64,000 bases of DNA, taken from Bodo saltans (taxonomy: Eukaryota; Euglenozoa; Kinetoplastea; Eubodonida; Bodonidae). Positions 28,580 through 37,711 of this stretch are shown here, one piece after another (positions within the stretch are counted from its first letter, which is position 1; each line of letters starts with the position of its first letter). The stretch lies in assembly GCA_001460835.1 (NCBI GenBank), contig CYKH01001815.1:22324-86323 (forward strand), given 5' to 3'. The translations under genes and the position numbers were made by a program. Under the pieces are notes generated by a model. It saw only the letters and a program-made list of their open reading frames with translations, was not told the DNA's origin and searched no databases.

Positions 28580-30754
28580 ATGAGCCAATCCCCAGACTCT
28601 CGCCGACGGAGCTCCGTTGCAGCACTCCGCCTGACGCATCCACAGACGGCCCTAGCATTCACCAATCGAATCGCTTCCGTTGTCAACCGTGGAAAAGTTC
28701 TCACTCCTCAGCAAACCCAAAAGTACCGCAGCGCAACCCTTTGCGACTTTGACAGGCTGTCGGTTCCCAACAAGAGACCAGGCACACATGTAGAACGTCA
28801 TGAAGTGTCGGAGCTTATGATGTTCGTGCGTGATGCGAAGGTGCAACGAGCTCTGACACCTGCGCCGAACCAACGTCGTTCGCCAAGCCCGGACTTTCTG
28901 GGTCGCGTTTCGATTACGTCGCAAGACGTTTTTGTTCAGGCCCCTACAGCGAAAGAACTTTGTGATCTCCGAAAGGAGAAGGAAAGAATTCTCAGTGTTG
29001 GCGATGTCCGACCACTGCCTGCCGCCAAGGCGCTCGCGGAGGAGAAAGAGCGCCGACTCGAGCCTGGGAAGTTAAGCACAGCGTTACGCCGCGCTGTCTA
29101 CGGTCAAAGCTTAGACAGAGTCATTGAGCGCAACGAAGAGCGTCAAAATGCAATGGCCGACTCCTCCATCGACGCTGGTGGTGGTGGGATCTTTGACGAG
29201 CCTTCTGCGCACGTTACCGTTGGAGATGGAGGGGAGTCATCGTTCTCTCCTTTTGCTACCAAGAGAAACAAGAACAACAACTTGTTTCTCATGGGTGCCC
29301 AAGAGTATCTTGCGGGGCGTGAACAGGGAGAGGAGGCACAGACAATAGATTTGAGCTCTAGCCTGCGCGTCAGCACAGGTGGTAGCAGTGGACGACCGAG
29401 CAGCGTTGCCAGTGGATCGTCAACTCTTGCCACCTTCGCCGCAACGCAAGACTTGGCAGTGTATTTCACTCACCTTGCCGATCCAGCGTTTCGCAAGTCC
29501 CTCACGAGTATCACGCCTCAGGCGTATCACCTTATTCGTAAATTATTTCAAGAGATGGATGAGAAGCACGAGGGTGTAGTGGATCTCGCAAAAGCCCTTC
29601 ATTTTCATCAAAAATACCCGAAAAGACTCGGTCGCGACATTCTGGACAACTTGAAAGTGGAGCTCGATGGACGAGTGTTCCTAGATGAGCTCCTTCGAGT
29701 TCACTTTCCAAGCGTTCCGCAAGAGTCAATTGAACAGTTGATGGAGCTCTACGAGCCCAAGGTACAATCACTCGAAATGGTCAAGCCGCAAACACTTCGC
29801 CGCATGGAACAACTTTACGCTCAGATTGTTGAAACATACTCTCATGCAACGTTTTCTCATTGGCTTCAATCGCGCCGTGGAGACTTTACGGCATTGGAAA
29901 CATCCACCAGTAACGAGCCGTCTCCGCGGCCTGCTGGGGGGATGCACGGCATGGGAATGCTCCCCCCAACTCATCATGTTGTCGGTGAAATGGAAGACGG
30001 AACATCGCAGAATACAGGCAGACGATCCCCGAGCACTGCAACGGCCGCAGGAGATGAGCATCACAGCCAGCGCAGCCGTGCTTCTTCCATTTCTCGGAGC
30101 GATGCTGGCACACTCGCGCCGTCTACCGCAAGGCGGCACAGTGCGCGAGGTCCAGGCCATCATCGTAGCTCGATTGATTCGTCCAACCAGTCTGCGCAGC
30201 CGAATCCTCTGGCACATCCACCGCCCGCTCCAATGAATGCCCTCCAGTTGCTGTTGCATTTGCAAAACACTGCAACATCGTTCACTGCGAAAGACCTTTC
30301 GCAACTGTACCGACTGAAGCACCTGACGTTGCGTCCTTCGTTTCCGCTGCTTCTTTCTCGAGGGATTCGTCGTGCGGCAGCGATGGCCCACTCCACACGG
30401 AGTGGTGGGAGCATGTTTGGCATTTCTCGACCAGCAGGCGCAGCGACGACGGGGGGCGTGACTGCAACCGTTACGGAGCCAAGTACCGGCGTCTCGATTC
30501 CACTTCCACTGCTTCAAGGGCCCGTGACAGCCAACACAGGAGAGCCGAGTATTCCGTACTTGACCAACTGCGTTGTGAGAGTTTCCGATTTTGTGCTGCT
30601 CTTTATGGACTACTTTGTCCTCAAGCAGGAGGACGGATACGTGGAACCGTATGATCCAGGGTTAAAAGCGTACTTGGATCGAATACATTGGGAGAAACTG
30701 TTTCCACACACAGGACCTGTTCGCAACTACTTTACTCTGCTGCCGGAGGCGTAG
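28580..30754 (+). CDS. Large protein with EF-hand-like segment, function unknown
   Basis: A 724-residue protein. Residues 1-130 are basic and Ser/Arg/Pro-rich. Residues about 150-220 are charged and helical. Residues about 300-390 contain an EF-hand-like pair: LIRKLFQEMDEKHEGVVDL with an acidic loop, then a second helix-loop around KVELDGRVFLDELLRVHF. The loops lack the full set of calcium ligands, so it may be a degenerate, non-binding EF-hand. Residues 435-545 are low-complexity Ser/Pro/His. The C-terminal 180 residues are mixed helix and strand with an ordered segment YFVLKQEDGYVEPYDPGL near 675. Large EF-hand-type proteins of this layout occur in flagellar and cytoskeletal fractions of kinetoplastids; this is only a suggestion. 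Confidence 0.75.
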   Translation: MSQSPDSRRRSSVAALRLTHPQTALAFTNRIASVVNRGKVLTPQQTQKYRSATLCDFDRLSVPNKRPGTHVERHEVSELMMFVRDAKVQRALTPAPNQRRSPSPDFLGRVSITSQDVFVQAPTAKELCDLRKEKERILSVGDVRPLPAAKALAEEKERRLEPGKLSTALRRAVYGQSLDRVIERNEERQNAMADSSIDAGGGGIFDEPSAHVTVGDGGESSFSPFATKRNKNNNLFLMGAQEYLAGREQGEEAQTIDLSSSLRVSTGGSSGRPSSVASGSSTLATFAATQDLAVYFTHLADPAFRKSLTSITPQAYHLIRKLFQEMDEKHEGVVDLAKALHFHQKYPKRLGRDILDNLKVELDGRVFLDELLRVHFPSVPQESIEQLMELYEPKVQSLEMVKPQTLRRMEQLYAQIVETYSHATFSHWLQSRRGDFTALETSTSNEPSPRPAGGMHGMGMLPPTHHVVGEMEDGTSQNTGRRSPSTATAAGDEHHSQRSRASSISRSDAGTLAPSTARRHSARGPGHHRSSIDSSNQSAQPNPLAHPPPAPMNALQLLLHLQNTATSFTAKDLSQLYRLKHLTLRPSFPLLLSRGIRRAAAMAHSTRSGGSMFGISRPAGAATTGGVTATVTEPSTGVSIPLPLLQGPVTANTGEPSIPYLTNCVVRVSDFVLLFMDYFVLKQEDGYVEPYDPGLKAYLDRIHWEKLFPHTGPVRNYFTLLPEA

Positions 30755-30939
30755 ATGTTTTGTTCAAGTGAAACAAGAGAGTGTACAGTGTATGTTTTGT
30801 TGTGCGCTTGTAGATTACGAATTCAGAGAGCATGTTAGCCTGTGGATCTGAGACTTCTGTTCGTTGCCTTGATCATCTTTCTTGCACACATTGTCCCACA
30901 ACAAAAAAATAACAAACAAGAAATAAATTATTGCTAGCG

Positions 30940-33411
30940 ATGATTCGCCGAGCAAGGTTGTTCCAGACTGTGGGAGTGACGTCTTCCCTTTCTAGCCTTA
31001 TGCGATCCTCGACCACGACAACGGCGACGACCGCTGGCGCACCTGTTGCTGCTGCGCCTGCTGCTGCTGCTGCTACCCCCGCCGCTGCCGCTCCAGCTGC
31101 CGCTGCTGTGAAGGCACCCAAGAAGGCCAGCAGCTTCGACAAGGTTCTTGGCGAGGGTCGTAAGTGGGAGTCTCACCCTGCTGGTGAGCACATCACTGTT
31201 TACGTCGACTGTAACTACTTTGCATGGATCGTGATGGACCGTGCAGGCTCCAGCGCGAATGCCCTCGGTGAGTCGTTTGTTGCCTCTCTATCAGCGGCAC
31301 TTGACATCACTGACAAGCTTGTTGCCGCCAACAAGGCCCAGGTCGCGGTGATTGCCTCTGCAAAGGAAACTTTCTGCGTTGGCGCTGACCTCGAGCAGAT
31401 GTACCCAGTCACAGACAAGAACATCGCTGAGCAGGCCAGCAAGGGTGGCCAGGCGATCTTCAACCGCATCGAGTCATCAAAGTATCCCGTCGTGGCCGCT
31501 ATCAACGGCCTCGCCCTTGGAGGTGGCTGCGAGCTTGCCCTTGCTTGCCATCACCGCCTGATGTCCGACAAGGCCGCTATGGGCCTGCCCGAGTGCCTCT
31601 TAGGTCTCCTCCCGGGAGCAGGAGGCACGGTCCGCCTGCAAAAGCTGATTGGCCTCTCCAACGCACTTACCTGGATCCTCACTAGCGGCTCCAACAAGGC
31701 TGACAAGTGCAAGCGCCAGGGTGCCGTGGATGCCGTTATCCCAGGAGGCGACCGCTGGAAGGGCGAAGGCCGTTTCTTCGAGGGCGTGCGCTCGTGGATT
31801 GGCCTCAAGCTTGTGGGCAAGCCCCTCAAGCCCGCCAAGCGAAAGAATATCACACTGATGGACAAATTCTTAGAGCGTACACCCATTGGTCGCGGTATTG
31901 TGGCAAAGAAATCTCTGACGACCCTCAACGAGAAGACGAAGGGTAAGTACATCGGGCAATACAAGGCCCTTGAGAGCGTCATGTTCGCCCTGCAGAACCC
32001 CGCAGACAAGGCGTACGACAAGGAGGCGAAGCTGTTTGCCGAGCTGCTTGTGACCCCTGAGGCAAAGAACCAGTGCTCACTGTACTTCCTCGACGACAGC
32101 ATGAAGAAGCTCGAGAAGAAGACGGGCATGGCCAAGGACAAGATCCCTGTCCTGAAGAACACTGGCGTGATTGGTGCCGGTGTGATGGGCTCTGGTATTG
32201 TGCACTACTTCGCCAACAAGAACTACCCCGTTGCCGTGAAGGACCTCAAGCAGGAGGTCGTCGACAAGGGTATCGCCATGGTCGAGGCTGAGTTCGGGCT
32301 GGCGGTGAAGAAGAAGAAGCTTGACGAGGCTGGCCTCAAGAAGAAGATGTCGCTCATTAAGGGCGGAACGACCGATGACATCTTCAAGGACTGCGACGTG
32401 ATTGTTGAGGCTGCAGTAGAAGTCATGAGCATCAAGAAGAAGCTCGTCGAGAGCCTCGAGAGTTCCGGCGTCCTCGACGGAAAGAAGCTTTTCGCCACCA
32501 ACACGTCCTCCCTTTCTCTCACGGAGCTGCAAACTGTCTCCAAGTACCCAGAGAACATCGTCGGTATGCACTTCTTCAACCCTGTCGCCAAGATGCCCCT
32601 CGTCGAGGTGATTGTCGGTAAGAAGACGTCCAAGGAGGCTGCCGCTGCTATTTTCGCACTCGCGCTGAAGACCGGCAAGAAGCCCATTATCGTAGGCGAT
32701 GCCCCTGGGTTCCTCGTGAACCGTATTCTCGGCGTGTACATGGCCGAAGCCGGTCGCCTTGCCATCCAAGATAAGGCTGACGTCGCCAAGATCGACGCAA
32801 CGATGCTGGACTTCGGCATGCCGATGGGTCCCTTCCGCCTGCTCGATGAGGTAGGCCTCGACGTTGCATGCCACGTAGGCCCAGTCCTCGAGAATGGCCT
32901 GAAGAGCAAGCGCTTCGCCGTTGATTCCCGCATGAACAAGCTGGTGGACGACGGTCTGCTCGGGAAGAAGAACAACCGCGGCTTCTACAACTACGAGAAC
33001 GGCAAGGACAAGGGCCTCAATACCGATATTGTCAAGAAGTACATCAACGACGGCCCCTCCGCCAACATCTCTAGCAGCGACATCCTCGATAGGTGCGTGC
33101 TGCTGATGGTCAACGAGGCGTCATACATCTTGGCTGAGGGCATCGCTGCCTCCGCTGAGGACGTCGATATTGGCATGATCTGGGGAACTGGATTCCCTCC
33201 GTTCCGTGGCGGCCTCCTGCAGTACGCCGACCACCGTGGCATCCAAAAGATCGTCGACCGTCTCACTCAGCTGAAGGACACCTTGAAGGACGACCGCTTC
33301 GAGGCCAGCCCAATGCTGAAGGAGATGGCGAAGGGCAACAAGCGATTCTTCCCCAACCGCCCCTTCGTCCCGTACGTCGAGCGCAGCGGATTCCCCAAGG
33401 TGCAATTGTAA
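30940..33411 (+). CDS. HADHA: Mitochondrial trifunctional enzyme alpha subunit (enoyl-CoA hydratase / 3-hydroxyacyl-CoA dehydrogenase)
   Basis: An 823-residue bifunctional enzyme of mitochondrial fatty-acid beta-oxidation: hydration of enoyl-CoA, then NAD-dependent oxidation of the 3-hydroxyacyl-CoA. The ATG at 30940 opens a presequence (MIRRARLFQT) followed by an Ala/Pro linker. The crotonase domain spans about 85-275, with the oxyanion GADLEQMYP and catalytic Glu at 198 (GGGCELALAC) and 218 (LPECLLGLLPGAGGT). The Rossmann NAD-binding motif GAGVMGSG is at about 411-418, and the 3-hydroxyacyl-CoA dehydrogenase pattern continues with MHFFNPVAKMPLVEV and GDAPGFLVNRIL. A second C-terminal HAD helical domain ends near the stop. 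The matching beta subunit (thiolase) is not in this window. Codon bias is high, suggesting strong expression. A bacterivorous flagellate would use this to burn prey lipid; that is inference. Confidence 0.97.
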   Translation: MIRRARLFQTVGVTSSLSSLMRSSTTTTATTAGAPVAAAPAAAAATPAAAAPAAAAVKAPKKASSFDKVLGEGRKWESHPAGEHITVYVDCNYFAWIVMDRAGSSANALGESFVASLSAALDITDKLVAANKAQVAVIASAKETFCVGADLEQMYPVTDKNIAEQASKGGQAIFNRIESSKYPVVAAINGLALGGGCELALACHHRLMSDKAAMGLPECLLGLLPGAGGTVRLQKLIGLSNALTWILTSGSNKADKCKRQGAVDAVIPGGDRWKGEGRFFEGVRSWIGLKLVGKPLKPAKRKNITLMDKFLERTPIGRGIVAKKSLTTLNEKTKGKYIGQYKALESVMFALQNPADKAYDKEAKLFAELLVTPEAKNQCSLYFLDDSMKKLEKKTGMAKDKIPVLKNTGVIGAGVMGSGIVHYFANKNYPVAVKDLKQEVVDKGIAMVEAEFGLAVKKKKLDEAGLKKKMSLIKGGTTDDIFKDCDVIVEAAVEVMSIKKKLVESLESSGVLDGKKLFATNTSSLSLTELQTVSKYPENIVGMHFFNPVAKMPLVEVIVGKKTSKEAAAAIFALALKTGKKPIIVGDAPGFLVNRILGVYMAEAGRLAIQDKADVAKIDATMLDFGMPMGPFRLLDEVGLDVACHVGPVLENGLKSKRFAVDSRMNKLVDDGLLGKKNNRGFYNYENGKDKGLNTDIVKKYINDGPSANISSSDILDRCVLLMVNEASYILAEGIAASAEDVDIGMIWGTGFPPFRGGLLQYADHRGIQKIVDRLTQLKDTLKDDRFEASPMLKEMAKGNKRFFPNRPFVPYVERSGFPKVQL

Positions 33412-33752
33412 AAGCGAGTCAGTGACGCGTGGGGACGTGAGTGGAAGTTACTATGCACAGAAAAAAGAACAAACACGTTGAGCAGCGCATCGAAGCAAGC
33501 CAACTGTTGCGATGGAAAGAGGAGAGATACAAATTGATTGAGCGCCGCGCCATTTTATCTCCACAACAAAAAGAAAAGCCCCAAACAAAAAACTGAACAG
33601 AAAACCCTCAGAAGAATACACAACCTTTGAAAATTATTTGAAAAGTGCTCAACTCTCTCAATTGTCTTTGATGAAATCTTCAGCCTTTTGCAACTTGTTC
33701 TGTTGCATTTGCTTCATCGAAAATTTCATAGCTGAGCGATATCACAAGTTGA
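33412..33752. other. Intergenic region, 341 bases
   Basis: The 3' UTR of the trifunctional enzyme gene and the leader of the LRR gene. A T-rich tract (about 33676-33730) followed by AG just before the ATG at 33753 is the likely splice region. No gene is supported. Confidence 0.55.
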
Positions 33753-35741
33753 ATGATCACGTCGTTGGTGGTGATACTGTCTGTCATAACTTGTGGGCTG
33801 AGTGCAACAAGCGGCGCTGCGGTTCGACCGCCAACAAGTACGGAAGAAGTTCTGCGGCGGTGGTATTTCGCAACTGGAGGTCCTCAATGGCGGAGTCAGC
33901 ATGGATGGCTTGAAGCGTTTAACAGCAACAACAAACCTACTGCGACTGATTCTATCAACGCAGAAGAAGGTGCAGCAGCGTCGCCACCTGCTGCTCGACG
34001 GCACTCTATTGCACCGTTATCGTGGTGCACTTGGTACGGAGTGCGTTGCGCTGAGCCTCCTCGCTACGCTGATGTGTCTGTTCATCGCTACATCACGTCC
34101 TTAGACTTGAGCGACAACAATCTGGTGGGCGAGTTTCCCGTCGCGTTGTTCTGCAGTGGATCCAGAGCTCCTGGCTCTACCAAAAAGAAATCACCGTTTG
34201 GGTTTGATCAGCTGACTGTTCTGAATGTTAGCCACAATCAACTCAGCGGCAGTGAGCCATTCCTGCACTCCCCTGGTCCCCGCAACACCAGTGAGAGTTC
34301 GTTTTTGCAGGAAGTCGAATGTACCGACGCCACCACACCTTCACTCAGTACTATTGAGGTCATTGATATGTCGTGGAATCGAATCAAGAGCAGCCTTCGG
34401 TATGTTCTGCACGCGCACCGTCGCCTGCACGGGACAGGTCGCAGAATGCCGCGGCTGCGGTGGCTATCAATGCGCAGCAACTTGTTGTATGACCCCATTG
34501 CTGCAATGACATTTGTCCAAAGTCAAACAGCCAACAGTGCCAGCAGACGTAAGTCGTCAACCGCTTCCACCGCTAACTTTGGCTCAGTCATATTTCCAAT
34601 GTTAGAAAGTTTCGATGCTGGTGACAATCATCTTATCGGAGAGTTTCCAGCAACTTCGTTTGCGCAGCACACACCTTTTTTGCAAGTGCTCAAGTTGGAC
34701 AATAACTTTTTCGTGAACTCTGCACTGACGTGGCTTGCCGCTTCGCTCATAGGCGGCAATCGCGCTGACGACGCCGACGAGCTCAGATGGCACCACACGC
34801 TCACTACCCTGCACCTTCAGTACAACTACATTCAAGCAACCATCCCAAACTCTGTGGATCGGTTCAGGGGACTGCAGGAGCTTTTCCTGGATGGAAATCG
34901 CATCTACGGCACCATACCGCGCGAGTTACGTTCCCTTCGTCATCTGGAGACGCTGTCGTTAGCACATAATTACCTTCGAGGCACGATACCCTGCGCCAAG
35001 GATCATTGGTTCTCAGAGCTCACACCATTCTCCAGACTACGTTGGATGGACTTCACCGACAATGAGCTAGAGGGAAATATTTGCCCCGTTGTTCCGAGTC
35101 ATAGGATCGAGGTGCTTCGGTTTGCCGACAATGCGTTCCGAGGTGCTGTGCCGCCTCTCGAAGGGGGACGGCTACGAGAAGTGACACTCGGAGGTGAAAA
35201 TCGATGGGAATGCGACTTGCCAGATCCCAAACTCATTCCATCGTGGGTTGACCCTGCTCCCAGCACGAAATGCATTCTTGACAGCGGCAGCGGAGATACC
35301 TCTGGTGGTGGAATCGATGCGCTGCCAATAAAGAGATGGGGCGGTGGTGGTGGTGGTGGTGACGCGACGCCGTCTGTTATCAGGACCGATGCAACAAGGC
35401 GAGGGTCCTGGTGGCGAAATGGTTTGCTTGGCCTCCTATTGCCATCGCAACCTAAGAAACGTGACTTGGTAGACGCACAGCCCATGGGGCCGTCGGCACG
35501 GCATTTGTTCTCTGTTCTACTAACACTTGTAGTTGTCACGCCGCTCAGTGCTGCGTTTATGAAGCTGGCTGGTGTGCACCTTCCACAGTCGTCAGGGTGC
35601 GTGCCGCCAGGGTATCACTGGTTTCTGGAGTGGATTGGCTATGAGCCTCCCGCCGCAACCACCGCATTGCCGTTGAGTTTCGATGACGATGATGACAGTG
35701 ACTCGCAGTTTTGCACGGGTGAAAGTGACGATGAGCACTGA
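33753..35741 (+). CDS. Surface leucine-rich-repeat membrane protein (PSA/GP46-like)
   Basis: A 662-residue type I membrane protein. Residues 1-23 (MITSLVVILSVITCGLSATS) form a signal peptide. Residues about 35-110 resemble the LRR N-terminal cap: LRRWYFATGGPQW, then SWCTWYGVRC, then ITSLDLSDNNLVGEFP. Extracellular-type LRRs with an LxxLxLxxNxLxGxIP plan run to about 470 (HNYLRGTIPCAK, DNELEGNICPVV). A Gly-rich linker follows, then a transmembrane segment at about 585-605 (SVLLTLVVVTPLSAAF) and a short acidic tail (FDDDDDSD). Known relatives in kinetoplastids are the promastigote surface antigen / GP46 proteins of Leishmania and BSP-like LRR proteins; the GxIP repeat type also occurs in plants and oomycetes. 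Function is probably surface recognition or protection. Confidence 0.85.
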   Translation: MITSLVVILSVITCGLSATSGAAVRPPTSTEEVLRRWYFATGGPQWRSQHGWLEAFNSNNKPTATDSINAEEGAAASPPAARRHSIAPLSWCTWYGVRCAEPPRYADVSVHRYITSLDLSDNNLVGEFPVALFCSGSRAPGSTKKKSPFGFDQLTVLNVSHNQLSGSEPFLHSPGPRNTSESSFLQEVECTDATTPSLSTIEVIDMSWNRIKSSLRYVLHAHRRLHGTGRRMPRLRWLSMRSNLLYDPIAAMTFVQSQTANSASRRKSSTASTANFGSVIFPMLESFDAGDNHLIGEFPATSFAQHTPFLQVLKLDNNFFVNSALTWLAASLIGGNRADDADELRWHHTLTTLHLQYNYIQATIPNSVDRFRGLQELFLDGNRIYGTIPRELRSLRHLETLSLAHNYLRGTIPCAKDHWFSELTPFSRLRWMDFTDNELEGNICPVVPSHRIEVLRFADNAFRGAVPPLEGGRLREVTLGGENRWECDLPDPKLIPSWVDPAPSTKCILDSGSGDTSGGGIDALPIKRWGGGGGGGDATPSVIRTDATRRGSWWRNGLLGLLLPSQPKKRDLVDAQPMGPSARHLFSVLLTLVVVTPLSAAFMKLAGVHLPQSSGCVPPGYHWFLEWIGYEPPAATTALPLSFDDDDDSDSQFCTGESDDEH

Positions 35742-35984
35742 TTGTTGCGATTGTTTCGATTTCTGTGTTTCCTTTCCTTTCCCTACCTTTTCCCCGAAAG
35801 TCACAACGACTTCTTCCCTTCGACTCATTCATTGTTGCGTTGTGCTTGTGAAATGCGAACGGTGCTCACCTCTCGACGGTATCTGCCATCACTAACAATC
35901 AAAATTCACAACATCTTTCTTGTAGCATTTCTTTGAAGCCTCGAAGAAGGCCAACTCACGTTAAATCACGATTATCCTCAAAAT

Positions 35985-37496
35985 ATGAGCGCTGATGACG
36001 ATGGTTTTGTAGATACAACCGGGAGCGAGATGTACGATGACTACTACTTGGGAAGTCAACAAGGCTCGGCTATGATGCTGGAGGAGAACTCAAACGACGG
36101 GATTCTGCAAGCACGCACAGATTCCTCCTACGAAGCCCAGGCCCAAAACAGCAAGGCGATTGGCGGGGTCGTCACCCTCACTATCGACGATGCTCTTCAA
36201 TGCATGAGAGGTGATGCGGATAATATCAAAGAGTTGGCCTTCACGTCCCACACCGTCGCGTTGATTCTGCTGAAGTATTTCCAATGGTCCATCGTGCGGG
36301 CCAGAGATCGTTTCTTCGACGCACGAGACGACATTTTTAAGCGGCTCAATATTTCTGACGATTCGGCTGCGGATGAACCTGTGATCCAACGCAACGAGAC
36401 TCTAGTCACTTGTTGTATTTGCTGGGATGATGTGGAGCCTGGTGAGGCTGTGTCGTTGGCGTCATGTTCGCACTGGGTTTGTCAAAGTTGTGGACACGAG
36501 GCGTGCAATTTTGCGATTCAACGTGGAGCCAACGTCATCGATAAAAGATGCCCAGGCCCGAAGTGTTCGTGTTTCAGCGGCGAAGCTCTTTTTCGAGCGG
36601 TGCTTTCGAAGCCTGATGACATCGCCAGATACAACAGGGCACTCGTCCGCGAATACCTCGACAACAATGCGACGATGAGGTGGTGCTGCAACCCCAAAGG
36701 AAACTGCGAGCACGTGATTCGTGTGTTGAGCAACAAGGACCGCGTTCACGAGGTTCAGTGCGGTGCGTGTTCCACCCGGTTCTGTTTCAACTGTGGCGAC
36801 GACGCCCATGCTCCAGCTACGTGCGATATGCTCCGCAAGTGGAAGAAAAAGGCCGCAGATGACTCGGAAACTGCAAACTGGGTCGCTGCAAACACGAAAA
36901 ACTGCCCAAAGTGCCAGCGAACGATTGAGAAGAATGGCGGATGCAATCACATGGTTTGTGCAGGATGCAAATACGACTGGTGCTGGGTCTGTGAGGGGGA
37001 TTGGACCAAGCATGGATCCAGCTGGTACGCATGCAATTTCTTCGACCCAAAGGCTGACAAAGGCAAAAGCAGCAATCGCGACGCTGCCAAAGAATCGTTG
37101 CAACGCTACATTTTCTACTTCTCAAGATACTCGAATCACTTGAACTCCCAAAAGCTTGACTCGAAAGTCATGCAACAGGTCCAGCTCCGCATGCAAGAGA
37201 CAATTAGCAGCGGGAACTGCACCGACCCATATCGATATCTCACCGATACTGCCCATGTGTTGTTTGATTGCCGCCACACACTGATGTACACGTACGTGTA
37301 CTCCTTCTACCTTGAGGACAGCGCAGAAAAGTCACTCTTCGAGTATCAGCAAGCTCAGTTGGAGCTTGCAACGGAGGAGCTTAGCATGGTGATCGAGGGA
37401 TCGAAGGTGATGGATGCGCAGGCGGTGATGGATAAATCCGCAATTGCAAAGAAGTTTCACACGGAGATTGCAAAGGGCGTTTGGGTGTCGTCATGA
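35985..37496 (+). CDS. Ariadne-type RBR E3 ubiquitin ligase
   Basis: A 503-residue ligase of the RING-between-RING class, which passes ubiquitin from an E2 to its own catalytic cysteine and then to substrate. An acidic N-terminus and a UBA-like helical region (about 60-120) come first. RING1 starts at about 141 (CCICWDDVEPGE), the in-between domain covers about 225-285 (CNPKGNCEHVI, CGACSTRFCFNCGDDAHAP), and RING2 starts at about 303 (NCPKCQRTIEKNGGCNHMVC), with the probable catalytic cysteine at 320. The Ariadne signature follows: WCWVCEGDWTKHGSSWYACN, then a helical C-terminal domain that in animal homologues folds over RING2 and keeps the enzyme inactive until neddylated cullin binds. All cysteines and histidines of the three domains are present. 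Confidence 0.95.
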   Translation: MSADDDGFVDTTGSEMYDDYYLGSQQGSAMMLEENSNDGILQARTDSSYEAQAQNSKAIGGVVTLTIDDALQCMRGDADNIKELAFTSHTVALILLKYFQWSIVRARDRFFDARDDIFKRLNISDDSAADEPVIQRNETLVTCCICWDDVEPGEAVSLASCSHWVCQSCGHEACNFAIQRGANVIDKRCPGPKCSCFSGEALFRAVLSKPDDIARYNRALVREYLDNNATMRWCCNPKGNCEHVIRVLSNKDRVHEVQCGACSTRFCFNCGDDAHAPATCDMLRKWKKKAADDSETANWVAANTKNCPKCQRTIEKNGGCNHMVCAGCKYDWCWVCEGDWTKHGSSWYACNFFDPKADKGKSSNRDAAKESLQRYIFYFSRYSNHLNSQKLDSKVMQQVQLRMQETISSGNCTDPYRYLTDTAHVLFDCRHTLMYTYVYSFYLEDSAEKSLFEYQQAQLELATEELSMVIEGSKVMDAQAVMDKSAIAKKFHTEIAKGVWVSS

Positions 37497-37682
37497 AATA
37501 CAGATTAGGGGACGACGTGACGCGGGGCGGTGGGTGTTTTGCGCTGGTGAAGCATGTTCTCACTGCTTTGCTCTTGCCACTGCAATTTTTTTGACTCGTA
37601 CTGTTTGCTACCATAACATTTCCACCCCAAGCTAGAAGCCGTCCATGTTTTTTTTTGCCGCAAAGAATTTTTTACTTGTAGT

Positions 37683-37696
37683 TTAGTTTTTCATAG
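37683..37696 (+). promoter_or_regulatory. Probable trans-splice acceptor before the 2168-residue protein
   Basis: T-rich tract ending in CATAG; the AG at 37695-37696 lies 15 bases before the ATG at 37712 and is preceded by further T runs (37650-37680). Confidence 0.5.
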
Positions 37697-37711
37697 CACA
37701 AACACAAAAAA

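Noticed and set aside
32077-32975. Two long minus-strand frames across the trifunctional enzyme gene
   Set aside because: Both lie inside a conserved coding region and have no recognisable protein features.
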